From a virus, in IMG/VR virus record IMGVR_UViG_3300042311_000399, positions 1-32,662 of that record: a stretch of 32,662 nt of DNA. One strand, written 5' to 3'. Shown piece after piece: positions 7,032 to 16,575 of the stretch. How positions within the stretch are numbered: position 1 is the first letter of the stretch; the number at the start of each line of letters is the position of its first letter. The notes beneath the pieces are model-generated. The model was not told where the DNA came from, searched no databases, and saw only the letters and a program-made list of their open reading frames with translations. The position numbers were made by a program, and so were the translations under genes.

Positions 7032-9091
7032 CCGATTTTGCCCGCCTTGTATTGGATGCCGACACGCGGGGGCTTAAGCAAGGTGAGCGTGACCTTGAAA
7101 GCCTGCAAAGGCAATCCGCACAAACTGCACGGGAAGTAGACTCTAACGCTTCGACTATGGGCGGGGCGTTTAAGCGTGTAGGCGTGGCCTTGGTGGCTGC
7201 GGGGATCGGTAACGTCATATTCGACTTCGGCAAGAAGTCTGCGCAAGCCGCGATTGACGCTCAGGAAATGGGTAGCGCATTCGAGGTTGTGTTTGGCGGC
7301 ATGGCTAGTGATGTTGCGGCATGGGCTGAAGAAACCGGCAATGCGTTGGGCCGCTCAACGCAGGAAATCCAGCGCGGTGCCTTGGCGTTCCAAGAATTGT
7401 TCGGCAAGGCTCTAAACCCAGAGCAATCGGCTGAACTGTCCAAGCAGTTCGCTATCCTGACGCAAGACCTTGCCAGCTTCAAGAACCTGTCAAACGAAGT
7501 TGCCCAGCAGAAGCTGTTTTCGGGCCTTGTGGGTGAGGCTGAACCGCTTCGTGCTGTAGGCGTGTTCTTGAGCGAGAATGCGCTTCAGGCCCGTGCTGCT
7601 GCGATGGGGCTTGGCGACTTTTCAAAAGAACTTACCGATCAGGAAAAGATCGTTGTGCGGGCGGCTGAAATACAGGCCCAGCTTGCGATGGCGAGTGGCG
7701 ATGTGGCGCGCACTGGCGGCAGCACCGCGAACCAGATCAAGACGATGAACGCTGCGGTTGAGGAATTGCAGGTTGCAGTCGGGCAAAAGCTTTTGCCGCA
7801 ATTGACACCGCTGATTACTGTCACCGCAGAACTTGTCACGATGATGGCGAATGCCGCTGCGGCAATCAACGTCTCGGCTCAAAGCACGCAGGACTTTGTT
7901 TCGGGCCTGCGGGTGATGTCTGGGTATGTTTCAAGCACCGCTGGTGCCATTGCTGGGCTTGCGGATACGATTGGCATAACAGGAAGCCGCTTGGAGTGGC
8001 TTGCTGGCAAAGCGTTTGCGATGCTTAGTCCGTTGGCTAGTGTTATAAACCTGATTGAGCGGGTTGGTGCTGCGCGGCGCAGCCAAGATCGCGCCAACAG
8101 CCTCGGTGTAGGTGCGGGCGCTCCTGATTTCTCTATGTTCAATGCTGGTGCTGAATTGGCTGCATTGAAAGGGGCAAAGCTTAATGCTCCCGCTGCGCTT
8201 CCGTCTGTGGCGGCTAATTTGGAAAAAGTCGCGGGTGCTGCGCGATCCGCCGGGACTTCCGTTAAGGCTGCGAATGATAACTTCGCCCAGCTTTATGACA
8301 GGCTTTTCCCGTTTCAGGCTGCAAGCAAGAAGTTTGCAGAGGAAATGGCGCTCATCCAAAAGTCACGGTTGTCTGACGCTGAAAAGGAAGCGGCAATCGC
8401 ACGGCTTGAGGGTGAGGCTTTTGACAACCGCACCAGAAGTCTTGGCAAGGCGACTGTTTCAAAGGATTTCACCACCCAAGGTTCGTTGATGGTTTTGCCG
8501 GAAAACACCGGCCTGACTACGCAGCAGATCAGCGCGCAAACGGAAGCCGAGCGGATCATTAAGCAAACCGGCGATTTCAAGTCGGCCATGAAGGTTCTTC
8601 AGGATGCCAGTGCAAAAACCACTGCGTCTGTCACTGAAAACTTCACGCAGATGGCAGATCGGACACTGCAAGCCCTTGATCGCATGGTCGGTGCCATCCG
8701 TGGTGGTGGGTTCTTGAATATTTTGAGCAGCGTGGTCAACCTCGGCATTCAGCTTGGGGGCATTGGCGCTTTTGGCAAAAACGTTCAGGCCCGCATTAAT
8801 GCTAATGCGCGTGCTGATGGTGGTCAGGTCAATGCTGGGCGCACTTATCTGGTGGGCGAGCGTGGGCCGGAATTGTTTAGTCCTGCATCGCATGGCTCCA
8901 TTATTCCCAACAGCAAGCTGCAAGGCGGCGGCATGGTGATTAACGTGGATGCTCGCGGTTCAACCGATCCTGAAGCCGTTCGCCAGCAGGTCGAGCGTGG
9001 CATACTTGAGGCGGCTCCGAGCATTGTGGCGGCAGCAGAACAGCGCACCATTGCAACCTTGCGCCGTCCCCGATTGGCAGGTGCAATGTAA
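7028..9091 (+). CDS. Tail tape measure protein
   Basis: This 687-aa protein begins MTDFARLVLDADTRGLKQGE and has an N-terminal helical region, hydrophobic segments near residues 50-60 and 305-340, and a long Ala-rich helical body. Near the end is a Gly-rich segment RADGGQVNAGRTYLVGERGP, a typical tape-measure C-terminal motif (GE.GPE.). It sets tail length; at about 1.5 angstrom per residue the tail would be about 100 nm. No lysozyme or peptidase domain is visible. The start overlaps the upstream stop. Confidence 0.9.
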   Translation: MTDFARLVLDADTRGLKQGERDLESLQRQSAQTAREVDSNASTMGGAFKRVGVALVAAGIGNVIFDFGKKSAQAAIDAQEMGSAFEVVFGGMASDVAAWAEETGNALGRSTQEIQRGALAFQELFGKALNPEQSAELSKQFAILTQDLASFKNLSNEVAQQKLFSGLVGEAEPLRAVGVFLSENALQARAAAMGLGDFSKELTDQEKIVVRAAEIQAQLAMASGDVARTGGSTANQIKTMNAAVEELQVAVGQKLLPQLTPLITVTAELVTMMANAAAAINVSAQSTQDFVSGLRVMSGYVSSTAGAIAGLADTIGITGSRLEWLAGKAFAMLSPLASVINLIERVGAARRSQDRANSLGVGAGAPDFSMFNAGAELAALKGAKLNAPAALPSVAANLEKVAGAARSAGTSVKAANDNFAQLYDRLFPFQAASKKFAEEMALIQKSRLSDAEKEAAIARLEGEAFDNRTRSLGKATVSKDFTTQGSLMVLPENTGLTTQQISAQTEAERIIKQTGDFKSAMKVLQDASAKTTASVTENFTQMADRTLQALDRMVGAIRGGGFLNILSSVVNLGIQLGGIGAFGKNVQARINANARADGGQVNAGRTYLVGERGPELFSPASHGSIIPNSKLQGGGMVINVDARGSTDPEAVRQQVERGILEAAPSIVAAAEQRTIATLRRPRLAGAM

Positions 9092-9681
9092 TGGCGACGA
9101 TCACATTCCCATCGAACTATAACGCTGCTGCATTGCAGTGGAGGCTTATCATGCCCTCGCAAACCAATGTGAGCGGCTGGACGGGGCAACGTCAAACGAT
9201 TGGCTCTAATCGTGGCTGGTGGGAGTGCCAGTTCACGCCACCGCCGCTTGTGGGGCGCGAGGCAATCCGTCCTTGGCGTTCGTTTGTCGCGCAGGCTCGC
9301 GGCGGTGTGAATGACTTCCGCGTTCTGGCACATCCAAGGCCGCAATCGACGCTTGCCAACACTGTGCTTGTGCGGGGCGGTGGGCAGACGGGGCGTAGCA
9401 TCATCACTGACGGCTGGCCCAATTCCGTAACCCCGATCTTGGCTGGCGATTACATCACGATTGGCGACCAGCTACTGCAATTGACTGCGGATGTTGTCAG
9501 CGACGGTTCTGGCATCGCAACGCTGACCTTTGAGCCGCCGATCCGCAGAGCGCCCAGCGACAACTCGCCGGTCGAGTACAAGAATCCTTATGCATTGATG
9601 TATATGATACAGGAGCCTGCTATAAGCGTGAGCGTGGGCGATGTTCACACGTTCGCACTTGAACTACGCGAGGCTTTCTAA
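9091..9681 (+). CDS. Distal tail protein-like, unknown fold
   Basis: This 196-aa beta-rich protein contains LQWRLIMPSQTNVSGWTGQR and GGWWECQF-like aromatic patches near the start. Its location directly after the tape measure is the usual place of a distal tail or tail-tip protein that caps the tube. The phrase MPSQTNVSG resembles short phage tail proteins of Sphingomonadales phages, but the family could not be named from sequence alone. ATG shares one base with the previous stop. Confidence 0.65.
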   Translation: MATITFPSNYNAAALQWRLIMPSQTNVSGWTGQRQTIGSNRGWWECQFTPPPLVGREAIRPWRSFVAQARGGVNDFRVLAHPRPQSTLANTVLVRGGGQTGRSIITDGWPNSVTPILAGDYITIGDQLLQLTADVVSDGSGIATLTFEPPIRRAPSDNSPVEYKNPYALMYMIQEPAISVSVGDVHTFALELREAF

Positions 9682-10397
9682 TGGTGGACGCGACCACACA
9701 GGCGGCATTAGAAGCGCCGATACTTCAGTGGCGCGTGATGCTTTACGCGGACTTCGAGGGCGATGTTCTGCGTGCGACTTCTGGCATTTACGAAAAAGTT
9801 GTTTCGGGAAGTGGTGATCCTGAATTGGACGGCACTTACTTCAGCCTAGATCATGACTTGATTGAGGTCAGTCCGGTCAAGCACAGTGAATCTGGATCAG
9901 ACACCGTTTCCATTACGCTGAATGGCATCTTGGCCGCGACTGAGTTTGTCCAAGATCGGGCCGAATCAATTATTGAGCAGCGCGATGCTGACTTTATTCG
10001 TATTCGCGGATCGTCGTTGTTGAATATTCTGGGCGATATTACTCGCTGGCAAGGGCGTACTGCCCGCCTGTGGTTTTACATTGTTGATGAAAACGAAAAC
10101 CAGATTGGCTCAATTGTTCCATATTACACCGGCTACATGGACGATATTACAATCGCAGGGTCGCCTTCATCACAACAAATTTCGCTGGTAATTGAAAACT
10201 ACATTGCCACCCTAACGGGCGCTTCAAACAAAAACTACTTGGCGCAGAGTCAATTTGACTCAGGTGACAACAGTGCGGCTGCGACAATTTCTGCTGCGAA
10301 TGGTTTAGTCGCTGGTGTCATTAGCGGCGGTGCCGGTGGTGGTGGGGGCGGCGGCGGCGGCGGTTATGACGCTTTCCCCGGAGTCGATAAAAGATGA
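9681..10397 (+). CDS. Tail hub-like protein with poly-Gly tail
   Basis: This 238-aa protein starts MVDATTQAALEAPILQWRVM and continues with beta-strand segments such as RTARLWFYIV, consistent with a DUF2163-like hub protein at the tail tip. The last 30 residues include an unbroken run of ten glycines (GAGGGGGGGGGGYDAF), encoded by GGT/GGG/GGC repeats at about 10338-10367. It lies between the distal tail gene and the DUF6950-like gene. A hub role is inference from order. Confidence 0.65.
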   Translation: MVDATTQAALEAPILQWRVMLYADFEGDVLRATSGIYEKVVSGSGDPELDGTYFSLDHDLIEVSPVKHSESGSDTVSITLNGILAATEFVQDRAESIIEQRDADFIRIRGSSLLNILGDITRWQGRTARLWFYIVDENENQIGSIVPYYTGYMDDITIAGSPSSQQISLVIENYIATLTGASNKNYLAQSQFDSGDNSAAATISAANGLVAGVISGGAGGGGGGGGGGYDAFPGVDKR

Positions 10398-10786
10398 GCC
10401 GAGTAAGTGATTGGGAAGCGCGCCTGAGCGAATACATCGCCAGCAAGCGCAGCGTCACCTTTGAATGGGGTGTGGAAGATTGCTGCACTTTTTCGGCGGG
10501 CGCTGTGGAGGCTCTGACCGGCGTTGACCCTGTGCCTGAATATCGCGGCGCTTACAGCACTGCCTTGCAGTCTGCGAGGGTGCTGGACGGCAAGACAATG
10601 GAAGAAGTGCTGGACAGCAAATTCGACGAAGTGCCGATTGGTTTCGCCCAACGGGGTGACTTGGTGCTAATGGATGATTGCGTCGGCGTAGTCGCTGGGG
10701 ATTACGCATGGTTCATTTCAGAGGTTGGCCTTGAGCGTGTGAAGCGCGGCTTGTGGGAAAAGGCATGGGGAGTCGGTCGTGGGTAA
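10394..10786 (+). CDS. DUF6950 family, NlpC/P60-like tail protein
   Basis: This 130-aa protein has the layout of the DUF6950 family: DWEARLSEYIASKR, FEWGVEDCCTFSAGAVEALT, RGAY, then AQRGDLVLMDDCVGVV and GLWEKAWGVG. The DC motif (Cys near residue 36) matches the position of the NlpC/P60 active-site cysteine. The expected histidine after the GD motif is not evident: where papain-like members have GHVGI there is CVGVVAGDYAW, so catalysis is uncertain. Located before the large tail-tip gene, as usual for this family in siphophages. Confidence 0.8.
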   Translation: MSRVSDWEARLSEYIASKRSVTFEWGVEDCCTFSAGAVEALTGVDPVPEYRGAYSTALQSARVLDGKTMEEVLDSKFDEVPIGFAQRGDLVLMDDCVGVVAGDYAWFISEVGLERVKRGLWEKAWGVGRG

Positions 10787-13520
10787 AACTCTCCGCACTA
10801 TAGCGTTGGTCGCTGGCACTGTTGCGCTTGTCGCCACTGGCGTTGGCGCATTTGCTGTAGCTGGCTCAAAGCTTGCCCTTACAGCAGCCAGCGTGGCAAA
10901 GTTCGCGTTCTTGGCGGCTGGCACTGCCACCCTCACTTCGACGGTGTTTTTTGGCCCGAAAACGCCCAGATCACAAATTTCACGGCTCAATGTTTCGTTA
11001 GACCCAAGCACAGGCCGCAAGGCGGTTCTCGGCACTACCGCCATGCCGCTTGATCTGCGCTATCACGAAGCGAGCGGGACGGATCAGGAATTCATCGACT
11101 ACATCATTGCGCTGGCGGCGCATAAGGTCGCCAGCATTGATGAAATCTACTTTGAGGAGAAACTGGCTTGGACAGCCCTTGGCGGTGTAACGGCCACCTA
11201 TACCGGATACCTTACGGTCACGGCAATCACTGAAGGTACTGCGGGCAATGCGGCACCAGTAAACGCTGGCACGGTCTGGGACGCATCGTGCCGCCTGACG
11301 GGCTGTGCTTATGTGCGCATCCGCATCAAGCGGAGTGGCAACAGCAAGAAGACCGAAAGCCCGCTGGTACAGGGTCTGCCGTCGCGTGTCACCATTATCG
11401 GTGAAGGTGCGCCGCTTTACGATCCGCGTCTCGACAGCACCGTTCCGGGTGGCAGCGGTTCGCACCGCGCCAACAATCAGGCGACTTGGGGCGCATATGC
11501 AGGCGCTGACCATTATGACAACCCTGCCCTGCAAGTGCTGTGGTTCCTGCTGGGTTGGAAGATCAATGGCAAACTGTCAGTGGGCGCTGGTGTTCCGCCA
11601 GCCCGCATTGACATGGAATCGTTCATCACGGCTGCAAACATCTGCGATGAAGACATCACGCTTGCGACGGGTGGAACGCAGAAGCGTTACCGCACCAGCG
11701 CCACGGTGTCGGATGAAGATGGCCGCATGGATACGATCAACACGTTCCTCGCCTGCATGAACGGGACGCTACGGGATAGCGGCGGGAAGTTGACCCTTGC
11801 TCTGTTGAAGAACGATCTGGCTGATCCGGTGCTGGACTTCACGGATGGCGACTTCTTGGGCGAGTTCGCTTGGGATCAAACCGGCGGCGGTCTGTCACAA
11901 GGCCACAACATCATTCGCGGCAGGTTCGTCGATCCTTCGACGCAGAGCCTGTACCAGATGGCCGAATATCCAGAAGTGTCGCTTCCTTCGCCGGATGGCA
12001 TTGAACGTGTGATGACGTTCGATGTGCCGTTTGTGGAGGACGGGCGACGGGCGCAGCGCCTTGCCAAGCAGGTTTTGCAGCGCCAGCAGTTCCGTGGGCA
12101 GCTATCGGCTGAGTTCAACGCCAAGGCTTTGGGCTGCGAGGTTGGCCACATTGTCACGATCACGCTTTCGGCGCTTGGCTTCAACGAAAAGCCCTTTCGT
12201 GTGATCTCCAAGGAAGTCCGCGTTGATGGCCGTGTGCCGTTGGCGTTGCTGGAAGAAAGCCCGCTGATCTACCAGTGGGATCGGGATGACCGAGCACCTG
12301 TAGTGGCTCGCACGCCGATCACATACAACCCGTTGCTCAACATGATTACGCAGGGCGACGAGCAGGTGTTCGATCTGGCGACACAGGCGATTGCGGATGC
12401 GGCAGGGGCGCAATCGACCGCAGACGGCAAGATCGAGTCGTTCTATCAGGACAATATGCCCACAGGCGGCTCTCTGGGCGACTTCTGGATCGACACCAAC
12501 GATGGCAACAAGCTTTACCGTCACAACGGCATCACGTTTATCGAAGTGCAGGACGATGCCATCGCGCAGGCCATTTCTGACGCTGCTGGGGCGCAGGCAA
12601 CGGCTGACGGCAAGGTGACGACCTTCTACTCGTCTACTGCGCCGGTTGCCGAAGGCGTTGGCGATTTGTGGTTCGATACTGATGACAACATTCTGTATCG
12701 CTGGAACGGCACCTCTTGGTCTGATGATGTGGCCGATATTACGTCCGCCACGATACCGCGTCACGAACCTGCTGACAGTGCGGCGACCTTCACAGCAAAC
12801 TACCAAGGGACGCTGGATGTCGGGCAATTGCCGACCAATATTCAGTTCCGGCGTTTCCGTGGCAGCACGGATGTGTCCACGACTTCGACATGGTCGATTG
12901 TGTCGCAGTCTGGCGTCACTGGCGGGACGGTTACGGTGTCCAATGGCGTTGTGACTATCCCTACCGGCGTGACGATTGGCTCGACCGGCGAAATCGTTGT
13001 CAAGTCTGTGCGTGACAGCTTTGAGATTACCAGCCGAGTTGTAATCACCCGGATTGATGCTGCGCCGCCTAACACTGGTGGCACGACCGGCGGTACGACT
13101 GTGAATGACAGCACGTTCAACACCGTGACCGGCACCAGCCTGACAGCGATTTCCGATCTGATGACGGTCAAGACCGGCTCTGGTGGGCAGATAGTGTTCT
13201 CTGCGCCGTTGTCTATTTTGGCGACGGCTGCTGATCCTGAAGGGACGTTTGGCGCTATCGGGCGCTGGCGTTACCGCACTGTGGGCGGCAGCTTCGTGGA
13301 TACGGGGACTCAGGCTGATGATAGTCAACCTTGCGAAATCTTCTACGATCTTGAATTGGATCGTTACTTCCGTATCGCAGGTTCGATCAGCATTGGTGCA
13401 ACGGTGACGGGCCTGAGCGCGAACACTGACTACGAAGTGCAGTTGTTTGCGGCGCGGGATAGTGCGCCTTCCGCGAAGACCATTAGCTTTGGCGGCACAG
13501 CTTCGGCCACGGGTAGCTAG
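10779..13520 (+). CDS. Large tail-tip / host-specificity (J-like) protein
   Basis: This 913-aa protein begins with GTG at 10779, overlapping the previous gene by 8 nt. Residues about 7-58 form two hydrophobic segments, possibly for membrane insertion during injection. A central tail-tip domain includes WDQTGGGLSQGHNIIRG and QRLAKQVLQRQQFRGQLSAE, as in lambda J-like proteins. Two tandem units of about 60 residues (starting near 531 and 595) share DAAGAQ.TADGK...GD.W.DT.D...LYR.NG. Fibronectin-like beta domains form the C-terminal third. It probably binds the receptor. Confidence 0.85.
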   Translation: MGKTLRTIALVAGTVALVATGVGAFAVAGSKLALTAASVAKFAFLAAGTATLTSTVFFGPKTPRSQISRLNVSLDPSTGRKAVLGTTAMPLDLRYHEASGTDQEFIDYIIALAAHKVASIDEIYFEEKLAWTALGGVTATYTGYLTVTAITEGTAGNAAPVNAGTVWDASCRLTGCAYVRIRIKRSGNSKKTESPLVQGLPSRVTIIGEGAPLYDPRLDSTVPGGSGSHRANNQATWGAYAGADHYDNPALQVLWFLLGWKINGKLSVGAGVPPARIDMESFITAANICDEDITLATGGTQKRYRTSATVSDEDGRMDTINTFLACMNGTLRDSGGKLTLALLKNDLADPVLDFTDGDFLGEFAWDQTGGGLSQGHNIIRGRFVDPSTQSLYQMAEYPEVSLPSPDGIERVMTFDVPFVEDGRRAQRLAKQVLQRQQFRGQLSAEFNAKALGCEVGHIVTITLSALGFNEKPFRVISKEVRVDGRVPLALLEESPLIYQWDRDDRAPVVARTPITYNPLLNMITQGDEQVFDLATQAIADAAGAQSTADGKIESFYQDNMPTGGSLGDFWIDTNDGNKLYRHNGITFIEVQDDAIAQAISDAAGAQATADGKVTTFYSSTAPVAEGVGDLWFDTDDNILYRWNGTSWSDDVADITSATIPRHEPADSAATFTANYQGTLDVGQLPTNIQFRRFRGSTDVSTTSTWSIVSQSGVTGGTVTVSNGVVTIPTGVTIGSTGEIVVKSVRDSFEITSRVVITRIDAAPPNTGGTTGGTTVNDSTFNTVTGTSLTAISDLMTVKTGSGGQIVFSAPLSILATAADPEGTFGAIGRWRYRTVGGSFVDTGTQADDSQPCEIFYDLELDRYFRIAGSISIGATVTGLSANTDYEVQLFAARDSAPSAKTISFGGTASATGS

Positions 13521-13552
13521 AAAGCGCACTCAAACTGGTGTAAAGGTGGAAT

Positions 13553-15607
13553 ATGGCTTTTATCTATGACCTGACCGACACTTGGAACGCTGGGGGGACT
13601 TCCTTCAACGCGATCAAGATGAATGTGACCGACACGGCTTCGGCTGCTGCTTCGCAATTGATCACCTTGCAAGTGGGTGGCTCAGAGCGATTCGGCGTTC
13701 GCAAGGACGGGCAGGGCTATTTTGCGGGCAACGTGGGGATCGGCACGAACACTCCTGCCACTTCCCTTAGTGTCGTAACGAACACCACAATCCATAACGG
13801 GATGCGCGTCACCAATAATTCGACAACGCAGTTCGCTGGCGCTGGTTTGCAGATGCTTGGCCCCAGTGCCGCTGGTTCGCAGGGTGGTGCGGCCATTTAT
13901 TATTTCAACACCACTGTTGGCGGCACTCAGGGTGCGCTTGGCATAGCCCAACTGAGCAGTGGCGGCATTTTCCAGCGTTCCCTCGCCACCTATGATTTTA
14001 ACGCGCAATATTGGGCTTTCCTTACCAGCGACACTGAACGTATGCGCATCACCAGCGCGGGCAACGTCGGGATCGGCACCAGCGCACCTGCGGCGCGGTT
14101 GGATGTGAGCGGAACCAGCCGCAATCGTCTTGATTTGTCTTCCGTAACTGCCTCTTGGGTCACCACAAACGCGGCGGCAAATGCTTACGCCGAAATTGCC
14201 CATGATGCTCTGGCGCATCGTTGGTTGATCTCTTCGGCCAACGCGATGGTGCTTAACACTAGCGGCAACGTCGGGATCGGGACGAGTTCGCCCGGTGCGC
14301 GGCTCGACGTAAACGCTGGGGCGCTCGGCGGCACTGCGGGCAATACGCTAGATTTGTCTAGGTTCTTTGGGCAAACTGGTGGGAACCAGCGCACTTTGAC
14401 GACCACCCTCGTCCGCAACTCAAACGGGTCGGACTGGACGACCACCACGATGCGGTTGCAGGCTGTCGTTGACGCAACCAACAGTACCTATGTTGATTTT
14501 TCGCCCAACGGTACGCATGACCTTGCTTTCGGCAGCCTCGGTTCCGAACGTATGCGCATCACGAGCGCAGGCAACGTCGGGATTGGCACCACCAATCCTA
14601 GCGAGCGGCTGGATACTGGCACGGGTAACATTCGGACGCAGGCGCTTATAATTAGCGGCAATCAGCACCTACTCTACAGCGCGGACGCTAACACGTTGGG
14701 TCTCCGAATCGGTGCGGCTGGCCCTTTCTACGGGATCGGCACGACCGGCTCCAACAATATGCGCTTCAATAATGCGTCTGGCGGAGACATGCTTTTCGCC
14801 ATCGCCGCAACTGAACGTATGAGGATTGCTAACACTGGTGAAGTGCTCATCGGTACTACGGTGGGTGGGCGCACGGTGTGCGTCAACTCTTCCGATACGT
14901 GGCTAAGACTTTCCAATCCCAGCCGTTCATGGCTTCTTGGCATGGGCGTGACGAACAGCTTCTTCATCTGGGATGAGAGCGGCGGCGGTGCGCGGCTTAT
15001 GATCGACACTAGCGGTAACGTAGGAATCGGCACTACCGTCCCCTCACGGCGGCTTGATGTCGTAGGGGGCGCGCTCACCGCAGGAACGCAGTCCAGTTAT
15101 GCCGTTGGTGTTGCCAACTCCGGCGGCGCAAACGGTGATCTTACCTTTGGCAGCGACGGCAGCTTCTCTTACGTCCAATCGTGGGCTGGCAAACCACTCA
15201 TCATCAACGGTCAAGGCAATGTGGTTCGCATGGCTGGAACCATTGACCGAGGCGCGTTCAATCTGCAAGTAAACGGCACAGGCGTGTGGGGTGCAGGTGC
15301 CTATGTCAACGGCTCTGACCGCAATCTTAAGGAAGAGATCGCACCGCTCGCAGATGCCCTTGATGTTGTCGCTGCGCTGAAGCCTGTAACCTTCCGCTAC
15401 AAGGAAGAGTATTCCAAGGATCAGTCGATCCAGCCGGGTTTCATCGCGCAAGAGCTACAAGAGGCTTTGGTGGATCAGGTTTATCTCGACGGAATTGTGC
15501 AGGCTGGCCCAGAGCATCTGAACGTTGCTTATCAATCCCTGATCCCTGTGCTGGTGAAGGCCATACAAGAACTGACTGCCCGCGTGGCCCAACTTGAAGG
15601 AAACTAA
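13553..15607 (+). CDS. Tail fibre with S74 intramolecular chaperone
   Basis: This 684-aa fibre has six repeats of GNVGIGT-like turns (about nucleotides 13730, 14064, 14263, 14571, 14833 with variant GEVLIGT, and 15017), most preceded by RMRIT and followed by a strand like RLDV. The last 100 residues are the S74 peptidase chaperone: GSDRNLKEEIAPLADALD, then LKPVTFRYKEE and GFIAQELQEAL. Ser588 and Lys593 are spaced like the Ser-Lys dyad of the endosialidase chaperone, predicting self-cleavage before Ser588 after trimer folding. RBS AAAGGTGG lies upstream of ATG. Receptor recognition is the likely role. Confidence 0.92.
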   Translation: MAFIYDLTDTWNAGGTSFNAIKMNVTDTASAAASQLITLQVGGSERFGVRKDGQGYFAGNVGIGTNTPATSLSVVTNTTIHNGMRVTNNSTTQFAGAGLQMLGPSAAGSQGGAAIYYFNTTVGGTQGALGIAQLSSGGIFQRSLATYDFNAQYWAFLTSDTERMRITSAGNVGIGTSAPAARLDVSGTSRNRLDLSSVTASWVTTNAAANAYAEIAHDALAHRWLISSANAMVLNTSGNVGIGTSSPGARLDVNAGALGGTAGNTLDLSRFFGQTGGNQRTLTTTLVRNSNGSDWTTTTMRLQAVVDATNSTYVDFSPNGTHDLAFGSLGSERMRITSAGNVGIGTTNPSERLDTGTGNIRTQALIISGNQHLLYSADANTLGLRIGAAGPFYGIGTTGSNNMRFNNASGGDMLFAIAATERMRIANTGEVLIGTTVGGRTVCVNSSDTWLRLSNPSRSWLLGMGVTNSFFIWDESGGGARLMIDTSGNVGIGTTVPSRRLDVVGGALTAGTQSSYAVGVANSGGANGDLTFGSDGSFSYVQSWAGKPLIINGQGNVVRMAGTIDRGAFNLQVNGTGVWGAGAYVNGSDRNLKEEIAPLADALDVVAALKPVTFRYKEEYSKDQSIQPGFIAQELQEALVDQVYLDGIVQAGPEHLNVAYQSLIPVLVKAIQELTARVAQLEGN

Positions 15608-15610
15608 GTC

Positions 15611-15940
15611 ATGACCGTAACCCACAACTGGACTGTCGCCCAGATGGATGCGTATCCCGAATACGAAGGCCACAGCGATGTAGTGTTCACCGTTCACTGG
15701 CGTCTTGATGGCACTGAGGGCGAACACGCCGCTGGTGTTTACGGCACGGTCGGCCTTACGCTCGACCCTGAAGCTACCTACGTTGCCTATGCCGACCTGA
15801 CTGAAGCGCAGGTGATCGGCTGGGTGCATGAGGCGCTGGGCGAAGATCAGGTTGTGTCTTACGAAGAGAACGTGGCGAAGCAGATCGCGGCACTCGTTAA
15901 CCCGCCCGTGGTCACGCCTGCCCTGCCGTGGGGTGCATGA
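15611..15940 (+). CDS. Hypothetical protein after tail fibre
   Basis: This 109-aa protein starts MTVTHNWTVAQMDAYPEYEG and has VVFTVHWRLDG and VHEALGEDQVVSYEENVAKQ. The pattern resembles DUF7936-like proteins often encoded directly behind phage fibre genes. No catalytic motif is visible. It starts 3 bp after the fibre stop and overlaps the next gene, so it belongs to the same transcript. A fibre-assembly or tip accessory role is possible but not shown. Confidence 0.7.
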   Translation: MTVTHNWTVAQMDAYPEYEGHSDVVFTVHWRLDGTEGEHAAGVYGTVGLTLDPEATYVAYADLTEAQVIGWVHEALGEDQVVSYEENVAKQIAALVNPPVVTPALPWGA

Positions 15941-16407
15941 TGAGCTTCTGGGATCGCTTTGAAAGCCAGCGCGAGGGCGTCAATGACACCGTCGAGTTCG
16001 TGATCCGTGTGGCTATCGTCACGCTGTCCGCTGTGATCCTTGTGGTCGTGGCGGCACTCGTTGTCGGCTTGTTCTTGCCCAATGATGTTGTCGATAGCGC
16101 AGCCATCCTCGACATGGTCAACCCTGCCTTCCAGACCATTATCGGTGCCTTTGTTGGCCTGCTGGGCGGCTTGAGCCTGAATGCCAATGCGCGTGACGAG
16201 CAGCCGGAAGCACCGGAACCAGAACCCGAAGCGCCCAAGACCTATGACGATCCGAATGGGACTGTCTTTATCGAGACCCCGGAAGAGGATGATGGTGACG
16301 ATTTGGAGCCTTGGGAAAAGTACCGCAACGACCTGCGGTATGACGCGAACGGCGACGGCGTTGTTGACGAGAACGACTTCCCTGATTGGCGTAATTCGGG
16401 GGCTTAA
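15937..16407 (+). CDS. Two-TM membrane protein with EF-hand-like end (holin candidate)
   Basis: This 156-aa protein has two hydrophobic segments (about residues 23-46 and 61-82), then an acidic Pro/Glu-rich linker. A C-terminal loop DANGDGVVDEND fits the EF-hand calcium-binding consensus (D-x-N-x-D-G-x-V-x-x-x-D). Position just before the endolysin suggests a holin or lysis regulator, with the acidic part probably in one compartment. Start could be ATG 15937 or ATG 15940. An EF-hand on a phage membrane protein is unusual. Confidence 0.65.
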   Translation: MMSFWDRFESQREGVNDTVEFVIRVAIVTLSAVILVVVAALVVGLFLPNDVVDSAAILDMVNPAFQTIIGAFVGLLGGLSLNANARDEQPEAPEPEPEAPKTYDDPNGTVFIETPEEDDGDDLEPWEKYRNDLRYDANGDGVVDENDFPDWRNSGA

Positions 16408-16575
16408 ATGACCGGAGAACTCTCCACCGTGGAACTGATCGGCCAACTATGGCCGGTTGTTCTGGCGTTCATTTCTCTGACGATCATCCTCGCTAAGATG
16501 GATGTGCGCCTCGGTGTGGCAGAGGAAAAGATCAAGACGCTTTTCGAACTTTGGAATAAGGACAAGGATAAATGA
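16408..16575 (+). CDS. Small single-TM protein of the lysis region
   Basis: This 55-aa protein begins MTGELSTVELIGQLWP, crosses the membrane once (about residues 13-30, PVVLAFISLTIILAKM) and ends in a charged helix VRLGVAEEKIKTLFELWNKD. The layout resembles short phage proteins of the XhlA/holin-associated kind with a helix that can form a coiled coil. It directly follows the upstream stop and overlaps the endolysin ATG as ATGA, so translation of the two is coupled. A role in lysis is inferred. Confidence 0.65.
   Translation: MTGELSTVELIGQLWPVVLAFISLTIILAKMDVRLGVAEEKIKTLFELWNKDKDK

Noticed and set aside
12102-13529. 475-aa minus-strand open frame
   Set aside because: Antisense to the tail-tip gene; very Arg-rich and low in normal folding patterns, as expected for a shadow frame.
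13730-15040. Regular repeated DNA words in the tail fibre that could suggest a CRISPR array
   Set aside because: The repeats encode GNVGIGT turns in frame, spacing is irregular and the units are diverged, so they are protein repeats.
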